DNA of 64,000 bases from Progne subis subis (taxonomy: Eukaryota; Chordata; Aves; Passeriformes; Hirundinidae). This document shows, in pieces, positions 24,585 to 38,244 of the stretch. Below the pieces are notes generated by a model that was not told the DNA's origin, did no database searches, and was given only the letters and a program-made list of their open reading frames with translations. The DNA is taken from contig JAKJHU010000030.1 in the NCBI GenBank assembly GCA_022316685.1, forward strand, positions 19,366,893 through 19,430,892, given 5' to 3'. Every line of letters begins with the position of its first letter. The stretch's first letter is position 1. The translations under genes and the position numbers were made by a program.

Positions 24585-26290
24585 AACTACAATCAATAAT
24601 ATTATTTTATCTGAATTTCATATTTTTGTGTTAATCAAGTAAAGCTTATTAATTGGTGGCTTCAAATTCACTCTTTCTGACATCAGTGCCTCACATTTAG
24701 CTCATCTGTCTCAAGGCGGCTTGGGAGCTCTTTTGATATTTAAATGTACTTCTTCTCCTAAGCCAGACTTCCCTGAAGGGCATTTTGTTCCCCTAATTAT
24801 TTTACACTGAATGTAGATGACAGTTTTTCAGAGAGAAAGATGAGGTAAATCCCATCCTTGTGTCCCTGATGCACTGTAAATGAATCGATAATGGACAAAT
24901 CAGTGTTATTAAAATAATTTGAATTTCCAGTTTTAACAACTCTTGAAGATGATAGAGAATACTTGCACAAACTTAGAACATTTCTACTTGAAATGATGAA
25001 GGTGCATAAATGACATATGTCATGTAAGGCACCTGTTCTCATGGAACGGTTTGCTTCCTGTGTTTTCCTGAGAAAAATATTTCAAGCTCTTACTGCTCCT
25101 CAGTGCTAAATTAAAGTTTGACAGTAGATATATTGTTATTTTGCATGAGTAGATGATGCATTAATTTATAAGTCTTTAAAAAAATGCTGTTACAGTAACT
25201 CAGTATAAGATGAAAGAATATAGCCATAACTTACTCCTAGTAAGCAAACACCAGGTATACAATTTACACAAAGAGCAATATCTGGCACCATCCTCGTTGC
25301 TGGGAATAGAAGGAATTGCATGAAGTATCCCCATTATCCTATCAGCCTAATTTGGCTAAGCTCGTTTTAATGGAGCACGGAAATGCGGCTGCCTGTTCAG
25401 CCTCTCATCCCAGGAACATATTGTAATTAACTGCCTGAGCAGCTGCACGGCGGCAGGAGAAGGCTCTAAATAATGTGACTCTGTTGATATTATTACCTGT
25501 GCTAAAATGATTTTGGAGATTGGAAGGGAAGAGCTGATTGCCTTTTACGGCAGTGTCTAAAGCCTAAATGAGTTCTGACACCTGAAGGAAGGAGAAATAA
25601 CCAGCAGACTTCACATCAGCACTCTGTAAAATGTATTTGGAAGCTTGATCACCATGACCCCACCCTTGCAATTATTTCAGCCCCTCCAGTTATTGTCATA
25701 TATTTGATCCTTAATTTTGGTTTAATTGATACTGTGAATGTTAACATAAATTTGATGGCAAAGGTACAGCTATTCACTGTGTAAGCCAATTTCTTCATTA
25801 TCACAAGGAACCAAGATACCACCAATGACCTTGCTTGTGGGTAAACAGTAATAATACATTGAAAATCTGACAAAAAAGGGTGCTCGGGGAAATTATTAGA
25901 ATGCTATATTAAATGGAAGAAAATGGAATTAGCCTGGCAGACAGCTATAGTTTGTAGGCAAGGATGGGGCAAGCCCGGATAATAATAATACATTTAAGGT
26001 ATTAATAGGAATAATACTTTATTAAATAATAATATTTATTAATACTTTATTGGTTAAAATACTGTCTTCTGTAGGGTGACATAATAATAGTGTAAAGCTG
26101 GGTGCTATCTTTGTTTCTAAAGAAACTGAGGTTAAGACAAATGATGATCATGGTGAATTATCATGAAATACAGCTGTGGGCCAAAAGGCAATTTAAAAAC
26201 TACTGCATCCAGGCTGACCAACCCCACATGTCTCAGCCTCTTTCCGTAACTCTGTGTCCTGTTCAAGTCACTTATGCCACCAAAGCAATC
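24582..26290. other. Unique non-coding sequence
   Basis: It contains a candidate conserved element at 25320-25660, listed separately, and an AT-rich stretch with several ATAATA clusters at 25980-26090. No gene is recognised. Confidence 0.55.
25320..25660. promoter_or_regulatory. Candidate conserved non-coding element / enhancer
   Basis: The segment stands out as compositionally balanced, free of simple repeats and transposon words, and dense in transcription-factor-like words: taattaactg (homeodomain type), cagctgcac (E-box CANNTG), ctaaataatg (MEF2-like) and gtaattaa. No reading frame of note crosses it. This is pattern recognition only. No comparative evidence is available here, and the function and target gene are unknown. 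Confidence 0.25.
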
Positions 26291-26390
26291 AGCAGTCTGG
26301 TCTAGTGGAAAGCATTCTTGTCCATGGCAGGGGGCTGGAACTAAATGATCTTTAGGGTCCTTTCCAACCCAACCCATTCTCTGATTGTTA
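26291..26390 (+). mobile_element. CR1 LINE 3' end, plus strand
   Basis: The run from ctggtctagtggaaagc through ccatggcagggggctggaac to tttccaacccaacccattct matches the conserved last 100 bp of CR1, with the terminal octamer decayed to ctgattgtta. It is a 5'-truncated non-coding copy. Confidence 0.9.
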
Positions 26391-28957
26391 CGAGATATGT
26401 GCTTCAGTTGTCCTTTTCGGCTACTAGAAGCAAGGAGAGTTAGCTGAGGGTGTCAAGGATGTGCTTCCAAATACATAATCAAGAGTAAGCTGTGGGAGCT
26501 CTGAGAAACAGTATGGGAGTGAGTGATTTGGTTAAACATCTCATTCATCTTGAAGAACCTCTGCAGATGTCACCCTGTAGCTGTTTGGAGAGATAATTCA
26601 GTGCAGAAGCTGTTAACAGGACATGGATCTCTGAATGATCCTGGAGCTGGAGCACAGAGGCTACTGCTTAGTAAGGTTTGTGATCTCATCAACATTTTTT
26701 GTCTTCCTTCTGTCTGTAAAAACATGGCATGTTTGCAACTCACATTTATAAACAGATTTCATAATCATGTCTCAGTTAACTATGGCTCCCCCCTGCTTTT
26801 TTGCAAAAATCATGTGATGAGTCTCATTTTAGAACATAAGGTCCCCTGTGAAGAAAACATTTCTCACAAGCTAGTTGTGCATTGTTTAATACAGGAGCTT
26901 CTGGGCTTTATTAGTGTTGTTATTTGTATTTCAGAGAGCACCACAGAGATTTGGGAAAAGTTGTTTTCTTGGATAGAAGAAGGGGTTTTCCCATGAAGTG
27001 TTGCTTCAGGGACATTAAAATCACAAGTGGAAATGGCACGACACAAAGCACAGGGTGGCACTGTGACATGATTATGGGGGAATATAAATTACAACCACAG
27101 CAGTACTAAGTACTAAATATCAGCATAAATATTTGTCTGTTCCTTCTGTGTATTCTAACAGAGATTTAGACGCAAAAGTGCCTAATATTACCAAAGCATT
27201 TGTTCTAATATGGATTTTTATATTCCTAGTGTTATGAGCAGTATTAAGTCTTCATTTGAAGTACATTTGTCTTCATCATTCATAGTTATCCCTTTCATTT
27301 ACACTCGAAACTCCATCAGAAACGTGCTGCATTCATTCTACTGATTCTGATCTAAACTACTCTCTTGGGTGAGAAATTCAAACTACATTTGTTCTGCTTT
27401 AATTAGACCTCTAGCAAAACCTTGGGAAATAGCAATTTTGAGCAGAAAATGAGAGAGCTATTTCCTTTAGATTCTCCCTACCACGAGAGCAGGATGACAG
27501 AAGGAGTTAGGAGTTAATAGGAAACATTAACCAGAATTTGCCCTTGCAGCAGCCAGCAGTTCAGCTGCTGTTTCATATTTCTTCCGTGACATCACACGCA
27601 CTTCCAGACATTAACATTTGTCCATGGCCTTCAGGGAGAGCACAGCTCAGTAATAAGATGAACTGCTTTTAAAAGATTGTTCTAATACCATCAGGGCTGA
27701 CACAGCACTGATGTCAGTGGAGGTAAGGGAGAGTTCTGAACTCCTCACCTCTGTTCCTATCACAGGGAGGATGAAAAATGAACACCCTGATGCTGCCAGC
27801 ATTGCAAGCTGTCTGCAGCTGCCCAGAGCCAGCAGGCAGGATCAAAGGATGGAGGCTGCCAGGGCCCCACAGTGCTCAGGTTTGAGTGCTGTGATGGGGG
27901 AATAGCAATGGGTCTATTGAAGTGGGGAGAAGAAGGGGCACAGAAATTGCAGCCTTACTTTATGCCAGGAAACCTGGATCTGACCATCAGCTTAAAAATG
28001 CCCTCCAAGGGTACAGGTACACTGAGACATTATTAAGCTGCATTGACTCACCCCACTGGTCCCTTTATGTACTGGCTGGCCTTTGACAAGTTAGAGAAAC
28101 ACCCAATTTCTCAGTCACAACAATCCTTGTCCTAAAATAAGGACACTAGTGCATGGGAAAAACAGTGACTAAGGCATCACTGAGACAAAAATTCCTTCCC
28201 AGACCTGCCATTTGACTGCCCAGTGACTTGGGCGTAGTCTCTGTCGTTTATCTTCTTTCTTAGGAGCTTCATGTATTCAGTGCAAATCTTTTAGGGCAGG
28301 AGCACCTTCTGAAATGGATTTGTCCAACATCAAAGAAGACTGATGTCCCCAGGTTCAACTCCAGTGTATAAATAGTAAGAAGGAGGCCAGCAGGTTGCAG
28401 AGAGCAAAAGCTTTGTGCTTTGCATTTTTTAACCTTTCCAAACTGTAAAACTACAAATATTAAAAGGATAGGATCCAAATGTGCAAAGGAGGAGGAGGAG
28501 GAGGATGTGACAGGGAGGGAAAGCATGTACTAATGGCTTATGAAAAATCATTTGGCAATTTTTCATCTGCCTTCTTTGAGATAAAAAGCCAATATAAAGG
28601 AATCAAGAGCAATTATGTCCCAGCCTATGAAATGTCTTAGGCTATGCTCAAGCCTTCATTTTTCAGTTTATGAAATGTTTTGGTCTCTACTCAAGCCTTC
28701 AGTTTTGATTCCATATTTTGCACTTTGTGTGCTTCATCTCCTTTGTGAATAATGGATTCTATCACCATTATTAGATATTACTTTTCATTGGTGTCATACT
28801 TACAAGTGGTACTTATACTCTTGAAGGTTCAGGATATAGTGAAAAAGTGACCTGACTGTATTTGTAGAATATACTGGGATTTCAGCAGTTCGTTCACGTG
28901 AGTAATGAAGACATAATTGGAAAAAAGATGGACAAAAGCTGAAACTTTTAAAAACCA
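26391..28957. other. Unique non-coding sequence
   Basis: A 157-codon frame at 26523-26996 is the longest here and has no recognisable domain. A short (GGA)n run lies at 28488-28504. A small tandem duplication at 28626-28711 is listed separately. Confidence 0.55.
28626..28711. repeat. 43-bp imperfect tandem duplication
   Basis: Two adjacent copies begin tatgaaatg (28626 and 28669) and share the core ctcaagccttca. They differ at several positions, so the duplication is not recent. No coding frame is involved. Confidence 0.75.
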
Positions 28958-29022
28958 CAAAAAAAAAAAAAAAAAAAAAACAAACAAACAAACCAAAAAA
29001 CAAAACCAAAAAAAAAAAAAAA
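28958..29022. repeat. Poly-A / (CAAA)n tract
   Basis: A-rich low-complexity sequence with two A runs flanking CAAA units. No element body upstream was recognised. Confidence 0.92.
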
Positions 29023-29090
29023 CAGCTGCAGAAATTTCTGCAAACCAAGAGAATTTCTGAAAACTTTGGGAGCCAAGAGAAATAGTTGAT

Positions 29091-29118
29091 CTCTCTCTCT
29101 CACTCTCTTTCTCTCTCT
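29091..29118. repeat. (CT)n microsatellite
   Basis: A pyrimidine CT repeat with two interruptions. Confidence 0.9.
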
Positions 29119-32100
29119 GGGTTTTTCAAACCAATCTGAGTGTGTTTCCCAAAAGCCCAGTGGCTTTGATGTCATTCAGTGTAGCAGGATGGAATATTGT
29201 TACCTTGTGAAGTAACATAGAGAAGTTGTGGAAGAAGATGGATCCTGCCTTTATGAAAAGACCAAAGTTACCTGTAAGAGTATCAATTTAGTTGGACAGT
29301 AGCTCTGTCCCACCCTTCTCCTGGAGTCAAACACTCTGTGAACATTGCATAGAGAATCTCTCTCCCTTGTGGAACTCACAGTGTAAATGTAAGATGGGAT
29401 ACAACAGGCAAGGAAAGCACAAGGAAACCAGCGCATCATTGGTGAAAGTGATAAATCCAGTGGTCCCAGGAGAGAAAGGACAGGAGCCCTGATCACAGAG
29501 CAAACAGTTGTTTGAGGGAGGAGTTTCAAGGAGAATCATAACAGTCATTTCAGACTGGTCTGTGTTTTTTTCCTGACTAATACCAGGGAAAACCAGAGAA
29601 GGCACAGAGGAGCTGACTTGAAGGCACAAAGCAAGCAACAGAGCTGATGCCAAGGCCCAACTTAGGAAGGCAAGGAGACAAAAATGTAGGCTGTGAAATA
29701 TTTTCAACAAGTTTCTGCTGCCTGTACTCTAGTAGTGAATAGCAAAAGCAGTTTGAAGAGAGGGTTGATAACATGAGAAGCAGTGTTTTGAAAGGGCAGG
29801 AAAGGAGAAAGGAAGATGCCACATTACAACAAAGCAGCAAGTTAGTGGTGTCACCACAATGACAAAGCCAAGAGATGAGCCAGACAAGAGGGCAGAATCA
29901 TGGCCAGAGTCAGCATCCTGGTGAGACTACACATGCCCAAAAGAGATACAGAAGACAGGCTAAGATGTTGGGTCGGAGATTGATTGTGATGTAGTCTTTG
30001 TGTACTGCTCAGCACAGGATTTATTCTCAAAATGCCTGACAAAACAGATTTGTTCTTTTGGATGTTTTTGTAATATATTCTTCATAATTCTTCCAGCCAG
30101 CCAGCTGATTCAGCCTCTGCCAGCCATAGGTGGGCAGTGGGCTCATCGCAGCAAGCAAATGCAACTCTATCGATTTAAAGATGTTTGAGTCTCCTGCTAG
30201 CAAATCATTGTATTCAATAGTTTCTTCATTGCATTTAATCATGGGAATAGGTTTTCCATTATAAAAATAAGCCTTTTTTTTTTTTTTTTCCCTTTTATAG
30301 GAGGCTTATGGAATAGCACATGGAGAGAGGCATCTTTAAGCATGTCTGCACTCAGGAAGCAGACTTTAATGACAAAAAAGGTTGGGCTAACAGATCCTTT
30401 TCATGCACAAGGGCACTGTGAATTTTCCAAATACTAACCTGTTGCTATAATAGTGTGCAGGGCCAAATAAAAACTACCTTTTCTCTATCCTTCAATTAGG
30501 TTTATTAGCCCAGTCAGAACCCTCACCTGCTTTTCTCAAAGTAGATTTAGGTTGTTTTTCTGTTCTTCTCCTGGTCTCACAAATCTTGAGATCTGAGTTG
30601 TGCATCTGGAGGGATGGAGTACATGTTCTTGAAGCACAATGGCTGGGGACAGGGGTGACAGTGGCTCAAAACTCCCCACACCAGGGAGAGTTAAATTCCT
30701 GCTTTTTACATCCTGACTTCTTCTGTCATGGGTTTGAATATCTGTGGTCTGCCAACCCTATGGATCTGGGCATGGCAGTGGGTCCCAAATACAGCACCAC
30801 AGGCCAAGTTCTCCAGGCTTTTGAATGGAAATAGACATTTGTGCTCAAACCTGAATGTCAAGAGATTTTGAGGGTGACATGGGCACCAACCTGATCTGAA
30901 TAGGATTACAGCAGATGTGCAATGTTTGTGTTTGTATGGAACTCTGGGGATGACCAAAGGCACACACAGACAATGGACAATAAGGAGAGCATCAAGAGAA
31001 TGGCTGCTTTGAAGCAGTGGTTTGAGATGTTGGCACCCAAATTTTGCAGAACATTAAATTCAGTCTTAATTTAGGTGACTTCAATCTTGCCTTCTGTGCA
31101 ATTTCATGGAATTGAATTTTGTCCTGAGCTTATCTCTGAAGTAAGCTCTTCAGGGACACCTCAGTCTTAGGTTGGTATCAAAACACATTTATCATCCCCC
31201 TAAATTTTCATTAGTTTTGTGACTGTGCCTTTCTAACCTGATATGCTACTTCCATTAGTCCAAACACAGAAAAAGTTGATCTGACAGAAGGGCCCATGCC
31301 TATCTTATTTATCTTTTTCAATACTTTTTAAAATAATTTCTAGATCATCTACTTAGAATGTCTGAAAGATAACCATTTGAATCAGTTCTTTCTTAGCCTC
31401 TAGTTATTTTTCTAGCCTTTCTTAGCCTATAGTTATTTTTAGTTAGGTCTCAGTGTAATCAGGGGCAAAGTACCTCAGTCTTGATCAAATCTGTTTGCTC
31501 TTCTCCATCTGTTTCTCCAAAACCATAATTGAATTGTTGTATGAGTCTAGTGAAATTAGCATTTTCCATTTTCAAGCATCAAAAGTCTTCACAAGTATTT
31601 ATTGATTGCTGTCTCTTGTGAATCCTCTTTGAAGCAGGTACAGTCTGTTACAGCTGTTTACCTACGGATAAACAAGGCATGATGTTCTTCATAGAGCTTG
31701 AATGACGTACAAGCATAGATATTTTTATTAAATCCCTTCTTTCATTCCAAACTCTGATGGGAAACTTCATCCTTCCCTCACAAGCCTGATCATAGACTCA
31801 GCAGCTCAAGAGTTTTAGTTGAGCACACTGGAGGTGAGTGCAGAGCACTGGGCTCTTCCTCAGACTTGCCTGTGCTGCCATGGGGTTGTCAGGAAACTGC
31901 TGCTGGGAAGGTTCCCTGGATGCTGCTGGAACTCAGCCTGTGCCTGGGACAATCTGCAGAACATGGCAGAGCCCAGATGTACAAGAAAGCTTCCAGGCAA
32001 AGTGGTGGCAGACACACCCCTCTGCATCCCCATGCAGGGGAAGACTGAGCAGCTGAGGTCCCACTTTCCATTTGATCTCCCTCACCTCCTTCAGTGGAAA

Positions 32101-32172
32101 GATTTCCATGTCCACATGCTTGTTCAGGAGCTTTCAAAGGGCAATGAAGCATTTTGGCCTCTGCACAACTGA
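29119..32172. other. Unique non-coding sequence
   Basis: A T run lies at 30274-30289. Several minus-strand frames of 60-127 codons occur at 29251-29840 with no recognisable domain. Frames of up to 146 codons at 31819-32329 overlap on both strands and run into the poly-T tract. Nothing here is supported as a gene. Confidence 0.55.
31388..31445. repeat. 29-bp imperfect tandem duplication
   Basis: Two adjacent copies start ctttcttagcct (31388 and 31417) and share tagttattttt. There are only a few mismatches. Confidence 0.8.
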
Positions 32173-32199
32173 TTTTTTTTTTTTTTTTTTTTTTTTTTT
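32173..32199. repeat. Poly-T (27 T)
   Basis: An uninterrupted T run. It may be the A-tail of a minus-strand retro-insertion, but no body is recognised. Confidence 0.9.
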
Positions 32200-32332
32200 C
32201 TCCCCAGAATGGTTTGTAATATTTTATTTTGAACGTTTTTGGCATTAAACTGGATCTCCCTACCATGCATGCACCACTGAAGGGGATCTGTAAGTCTTCT
32301 CCACCTGGATGGAGACACATACCTATCATGCA

Positions 32333-32410
32333 TTTTTTTTTTTTTTAATTTTTTTTTTTTTATTTTATTTTTTATTTTATTTTATTTTATTTTATTTTTT
32401 TTTTTTTTTT
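32333..32410. repeat. T-rich / (TTTTA)n repeat
   Basis: Poly-T passes into TTTTA units and back to poly-T over 78 bp. Confidence 0.93.
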
Positions 32411-35000
32411 CTGTGAGACAAATTAGTTTATTTTTGTTTCCTCCAGTAAAATAAATTTCCGGCTTATACTTTGCTCTGCCTGGTTCATTTTGTATTTCTT
32501 TTTCTCAGGCATGGAAAACCAGAATTCCCATGACAGTCTTGTATTTCCTTATCTCCAGTTGCCTCACAGCTGTACTGACATCCAGTTTAGTTATTTTAAG
32601 TAATAATTTCTTATATGTCAAGAGGAAAATGCACTGTTTAATTTAGAAAATATCATATCTTATCAAAGAAGACTTCAGATTATTCTAAGGATTTTATTTT
32701 TGACAAAGACTAGCAGCATATAAATTAATTTATCTGTATTTCTATATTTTCCTTAATAATTTCTTCTAAACTCTTAGGTATTACTGGAATCAAGCTAATT
32801 GCTATTAATTCTCCATGGGGTTTTTTTACCTGCTTGGTAAGTCTTCTCCAGTGAATTCTTTTGACAAGTTTTCTGATGAGATCAAGAGATCTATGCAAAG
32901 AAAATGTGCCAAGGAAAAATACTTTTCACAATACCAGAGGTCATCAATTTTTCTTTAGTCCACTGAAATCCAAAGGGCTGATGTACATGAGCTTGTGAAG
33001 CCAGAGTCAGATGTAACAGTCCTGTCCTTATCACAATATTTGGCCCTTCAGGACAGGGTGATTTAAAAGCTTGACATCCAAAAAAGTCCCTGCCAGATCG
33101 TGGATTAGATGAGGTGCTGATTTTGTCATCGCCAGTAAATGTAAACCACTATCAATCTCAGTTTACATCAAAACATCAGGTTGCAAACCAAGGCAGGCTG
33201 ACAAGTCAGATTCACAATCATCTCTGATTTAGCTGCAACAGCTGAAAAGTTTATCGTCCAGGTGGGTAACATCTTCAGCCAGCACAGGTAAATCCAGTGT
33301 GAATCACTCTGAATTGCCCTTCTTTTCTCAATTACCCAGCTATCAATGTACAAAGAATCATAAGAGATATGCTGCAGAGCTCTCACTTCTGCTTCAAAGG
33401 TCTAAGTCTTATCAGAAAAGATATTATTCAAAATACAGTGCGTACATTTCAGCAATTCTGCTTGTCTCGTCAAGCAGTGGCTATATATAATTATTAATAT
33501 TAATAAGAATTTTATCAGAATGCTGTATTCCAAACAGCTAGGAAATAAATGTGCCAGTAAATAGATCCCTGCTTTTCTTATTGTGGGGGAAATGCTGACT
33601 GTTGCTGCAGTTCCTGCCTTGGCTGGCAGCCACATCAGTTACAGGCAGGGAGAGGTGAGAGCTGTTGCTCTACAATGAGACTGAGCCGTGTGGAATGAGC
33701 CTCTCAGAGCAGAGAGCTCTGTGCCTGCCACTGAGTGATGGGGTTAGCTCACAGCGCAGATCCTGTCATGCAGGAGGCTTTTGAAAATGGCTTGGGCTGA
33801 GGGAATCGGTGTCACCGCAGTAGCTGAGATTTGAAATGGTAGGTGCCACCAGGGAGGTGACAGGCACAGAGGAAGGGACACAGTGAGACACGCTGGCTGC
33901 CTGTGTGGAAATAAATGCTCCTGGACCTTGAAGTCAGGTGGTACACATCAGCCTGCATCCACACTAGTAAATTATGATAGCTGCCAGAACAGGGTAGCTA
34001 CACAAAAAAACACTTTGGGGAATGACCCCTGGATGTGCAATCTGTTGAGGTATATCTAGGGACTGCTGCGGAGTTCACAAGTTGGAAGAGGACAGATTAT
34101 TGAAAGAGAATAATCTAGAGATTTGCTGCTACATGGAACCACATTCCTGTGTCCAGGATTATTCTGTAAATTACAGATAGCCTTGGCATGCAAAGGGATG
34201 CAGAACTGGCACTTCGCTGGTAGGGAAAGGTTTGTTAGCATCCAGTTCTCATGGTGTGGCTGAGGAGGTCACCAGTAGAGATGGCTGCTCTACACACACA
34301 AATTAGAGCACCTGGTCCATCATGTAACAGAGAAGTCAGGACTCAGAGAAGAGCTGGAAAGCAAGAACTGCTGAGGTGTTTTGCTTCCTCAGCACATTGA
34401 GGCTGGATGAGCAAACCCCCAGATCCAGTGCTGGTTGCAGGGCACAGGCTGGGGCTTGTGGCTGCAGGGGACAAGGCAAATTCACTGTCCTTGGAGCCTG
34501 AGATTTGCCAAAGGGGAATATGACATGAATCCATGTCCACTGCTCTGCTCAGCTGCAGCAAAGCCTTTAAGGTGCACCTCCCACATTCATGTGCATGTGA
34601 AAATATTTGCTGTGTTTAGACATAAATTCTCTCCAGCTGTGCTGTTTATTTGCTAAGTTTGCTCCCTTTTGTATTACTTTGGTTCAATAAATTTCTCCTG
34701 AGAAAATTGAAAGGCAATCTTTCATTGTTCATGTGTCATATGTGACTTTCAAAAACTAGCCTTGTGGGCAGAGATTTTAATTTCACTTGGTTAAAGAGGA
34801 CTTTAAATAAAAGTCAGCAGGACCTCTGCCAGGCACTGTCCTTGTGTACCCAGGACAAACATCCATGAAAGGTAATGGAAGAAAAACAGAATCACCTACC
34901 TTATTCTCCAGTGCTGGTGAATTTTTACAAATGGCCAAAGTAGGTACATTTACAGATGCAAGGAACATGCATGCAGATATATGGTTTGTTGGAGTTGGGG
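32411..35000. other. AT-rich unique non-coding sequence
   Basis: Frames are at most about 90 codons and lack domains. No transposon is recognised. Confidence 0.55.
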
Positions 35001-35070
35001 TTTTTTTGTTTGTTTGTTTTTTGTTTGTTTGTTTGTTTGGTTGGGTTTTTTTTGGTTTTTTTTTTTTTTT
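35001..35070. repeat. (TTTG)n / poly-T repeat
   Basis: TTTG units mixed with T runs, 70 bp in all. They cause a spurious Phe/Cys/Leu-rich frame. Confidence 0.93.
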
Positions 35071-38000
35071 GGCTGACAGTGAAAATAAACAATTTCATCT
35101 TTCAAGTGACAAATGAGTTCTTATTTGGCAGAGTTGATTAAATTTGTTTTGTGGATAGAAAAAAAAAAAATTTGCTGCAGTTCACTGATACAGAAACAAT
35201 TAAAATAGATTGTTTTACCTGATGCAATTCCAGACGTGAAATAAATATCCTTTTATGAAATCACATCTGTAAAAGGATAATTGATTTGAGTGAGTATAAT
35301 ATTTCACAGAGACAGGAGTGAGTACAGCACCTATTTTCCTAAACAACAAATTCTAATAGTCTTAAATTAATTCTTAATTGTGACTGATTTAATATTTGCT
35401 TGCTTTTTCTTCATACATATATTTTTGTTAATCTATATGTTTCTCTCTTGGATATATACTTAAACATCAAAATGTTTGGCTTCAAAAAAACCCAACTAAT
35501 TAGCTTGGAGAACTGCAGATGGGCCATGCTTTACTTAAATGACACAATGGTTTCTGAACCTTTTATTAAAACTTGTTGCTTTGACAGACTGTCTCAGTGA
35601 GTTCATATAACAGGATGTAGCTGTTTTTGTTGTTGCTGTTATTTGAATATTAAGTAAAATAGTATAAATTTCTCCTGTTTGTTTTTGTTTTTGTTTTCTG
35701 AATGGATGTTCTGCCTAGAGAATAGAATTCTGTATAGCAGGCAATTTCCTGCTGGCCCTTGCAAATGCTTTGATATGCAGAAATAGGACCTACACTGGCA
35801 TCCAAAAGTCTGAGATACATTGGAATAATGCCAGACAAGGGCTGAAAGTCTGACAGAATAATTTATAGGTGTGACACAAGAACACCTAAAGGGATTTACA
35901 GCATACAATGTAAAGGACAACTACCTCAGAGCAATAAATACCATTTAGAGAACATGTAAAATAATGTTGGGAAGAGTGGAAATTTAAGCATGCTATTTGG
36001 AAATGATCAATGACATGTAGTTATCAGGTCAATTAGCTAGAGCAATAATATATACAGGGCAACAATGACTTGGAACAACTGAAAGGGAAAGCTGCTTGGA
36101 ATTTGTCCATTTTGGGCAACTGAGAATCACCACCACTGCATCTGTGAGAAATCAAAGGGGTTTCTAGGACAGATGAGAACTTTTCAGAATATAAAATGAA
36201 ATAAAAATGTCACTGAGTCTCACAGCACCTCAGTGTCCTTATTCCTGGAGAACCCTCATGTGCAGTATTTTGAGACAGTGAGGTCCTTCATTCAAGACCT
36301 CAAACTGGGCATGGTGAAGAAATCAACAGTAAAGTGGCTGGGCTGCTGTGAGAAAGGAATATGGGCATACCAAGTTTGCTCAAACCAAAAGGAGGAAAGA
36401 TTTTTATTAAAAACTACTTCCTTTTTCTCCATTTTTTCAGTTCTGGGTGGGGTGAACCAGGTTAATGCAGGACAAATAAACTGGCCACGAGTACATCTAG
36501 ATAGAAACCTGGAGAAAATTTCCAACTCCCTGGACCACAACCAGTAAATATCAATAACAAGAAAAATGTTTTAAGACAGCTCCTGATCAGAAATTCACAT
36601 GGATAAGAAACTGTGTAACTGTAATAGCAGAAGGAAGAATCTGATGACCTTCTGGTCTAACATTCCTGGTAAAATACAATAGACCAGCGTGATCAATTAC
36701 TTCTGACTCAGGAAATCGTCCTTATTTGTGACTGACTTTAAAAACACATGGGAATTTAGCATCTATTTAATTATTGGACTGTAATAGAGCTTTATGAAGC
36801 ACAGCATGCTAATGTATTTTGATAACAAGAACTAAATTTCTTGATGCATTATTGTGGTGTTAATAGAAAAAAAATGCATCATAAAGCAAACAGAAAATAC
36901 AGCATAAAATAACCAAATTTAAGATTAAAATAATAGTGTAAACACAGCAGTACTCATACTTTCGTAGCAGAAAATTGGTGATGGTTTCTCTTAAGTGACA
37001 GAAAAACAGGTTTTATATATCCAAATATGAAAATTAAAAATAGGTAGAGTATATAATGTTCCGTGTGTTTATTCTGGTTGAACGTTGCATTGATTTTGTG
37101 CTATCCTCGGCTTTAAGTGAATGCTATTAAAACTGTGTGCCATTTCCACACTGCTAAAATGCTGTGTTGTTAACACAGAGAAACAATCCTTTTTAAAGGT
37201 CCATGAATATTTACATGACAAGGATTTTCATGGAACTGGAATCATCATTATCTTCTATCAGAAGAGACCAAAACAGCGCCAAAAAGAAAAGTGAAAAGTT
37301 CAGATATAATTAAAGAGGAAGGTCATTGATTCCATTCTCAGAGCAGATTCCAACAACCTAAAGAGTTATTAATGGAGACAGCATGATGATGATCAGAGGA
37401 GAAGCTTGCAAGAAAGATTTTCAATACTGTGCTGTTTTTACGGCTGCAGGCCTAGAGCCAATACAGTTATGAGTAACTGCAAAGACAGGTTAAAGTAATA
37501 TTTTTTTATGGAGAATGTGCTTTCAATTTTGGAAATGTAACAAAAAAACGGTTTGCATTTGGCATTGCTTAACAAGTGGGAGCAGAGAATGTGGTTCAGT
37601 TTAATTGTTGGAACTACTAAGATATTCCTTTATTATGAAGTCATTTAAGTAAACAGCTGCATGCTGATAATCTTCAACATTCCTTTTCCATGATTTACTT
37701 TAAAAAATTGATTTATAACTGCCCCACAGCACTATGTTGTCTATTGGGTGTACTGGATTGAAAATGCAAATTATCTTAATGCTGCCATTTTTCATCAGAG
37801 AACCCCTAGAAGAGGTAGTGGTGGAAAAAATTGGAAGAAACTTCATGTTTTGACAGTAAATGAGGCAAATGAAAGGAGAAAAATGAGAGAAGTAAACGAA
37901 AACTCAGTTGCCAAGGCTAGCAGCTCCAGTGCCAGCACGATCAGCAGTGGAGCACTCCAGAGTATTCCTCAGCTGGGGGAATCTCAGGGAAACACAGAGA

Positions 38001-38244
38001 CCTGGCAGAAAACCAGAGCACACGTCACAGCATCTGGGGGGACTTGGGCAGGACCAGGGCAAAGGTGGCCAGGCCCTCCCATGGATCAAAGAAACTTGCC
38101 AAACTCACAAACAGTACAAGAGAACAGGCTGAGCAGTTTTTGTGGGAGTTTGCATGAAGTGGTGTGCAGGGTGAGGCTGTAACTCATCCAGCTTGACTAG
38201 GGAGCAATGGCATTGACTGTAGAGTTACCAGGGCTCATGGAAAG
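35071..38244. other. AT-rich unique non-coding sequence
   Basis: The interval 36700-37750 is AT-rich with many TAAT/ATTA words but has no recognised element. A 144-codon plus-strand frame at 37748-38182 has no recognisable domain. Its 3' part approaches the CR1 copy, whose 5' limit is uncertain. Confidence 0.5.
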
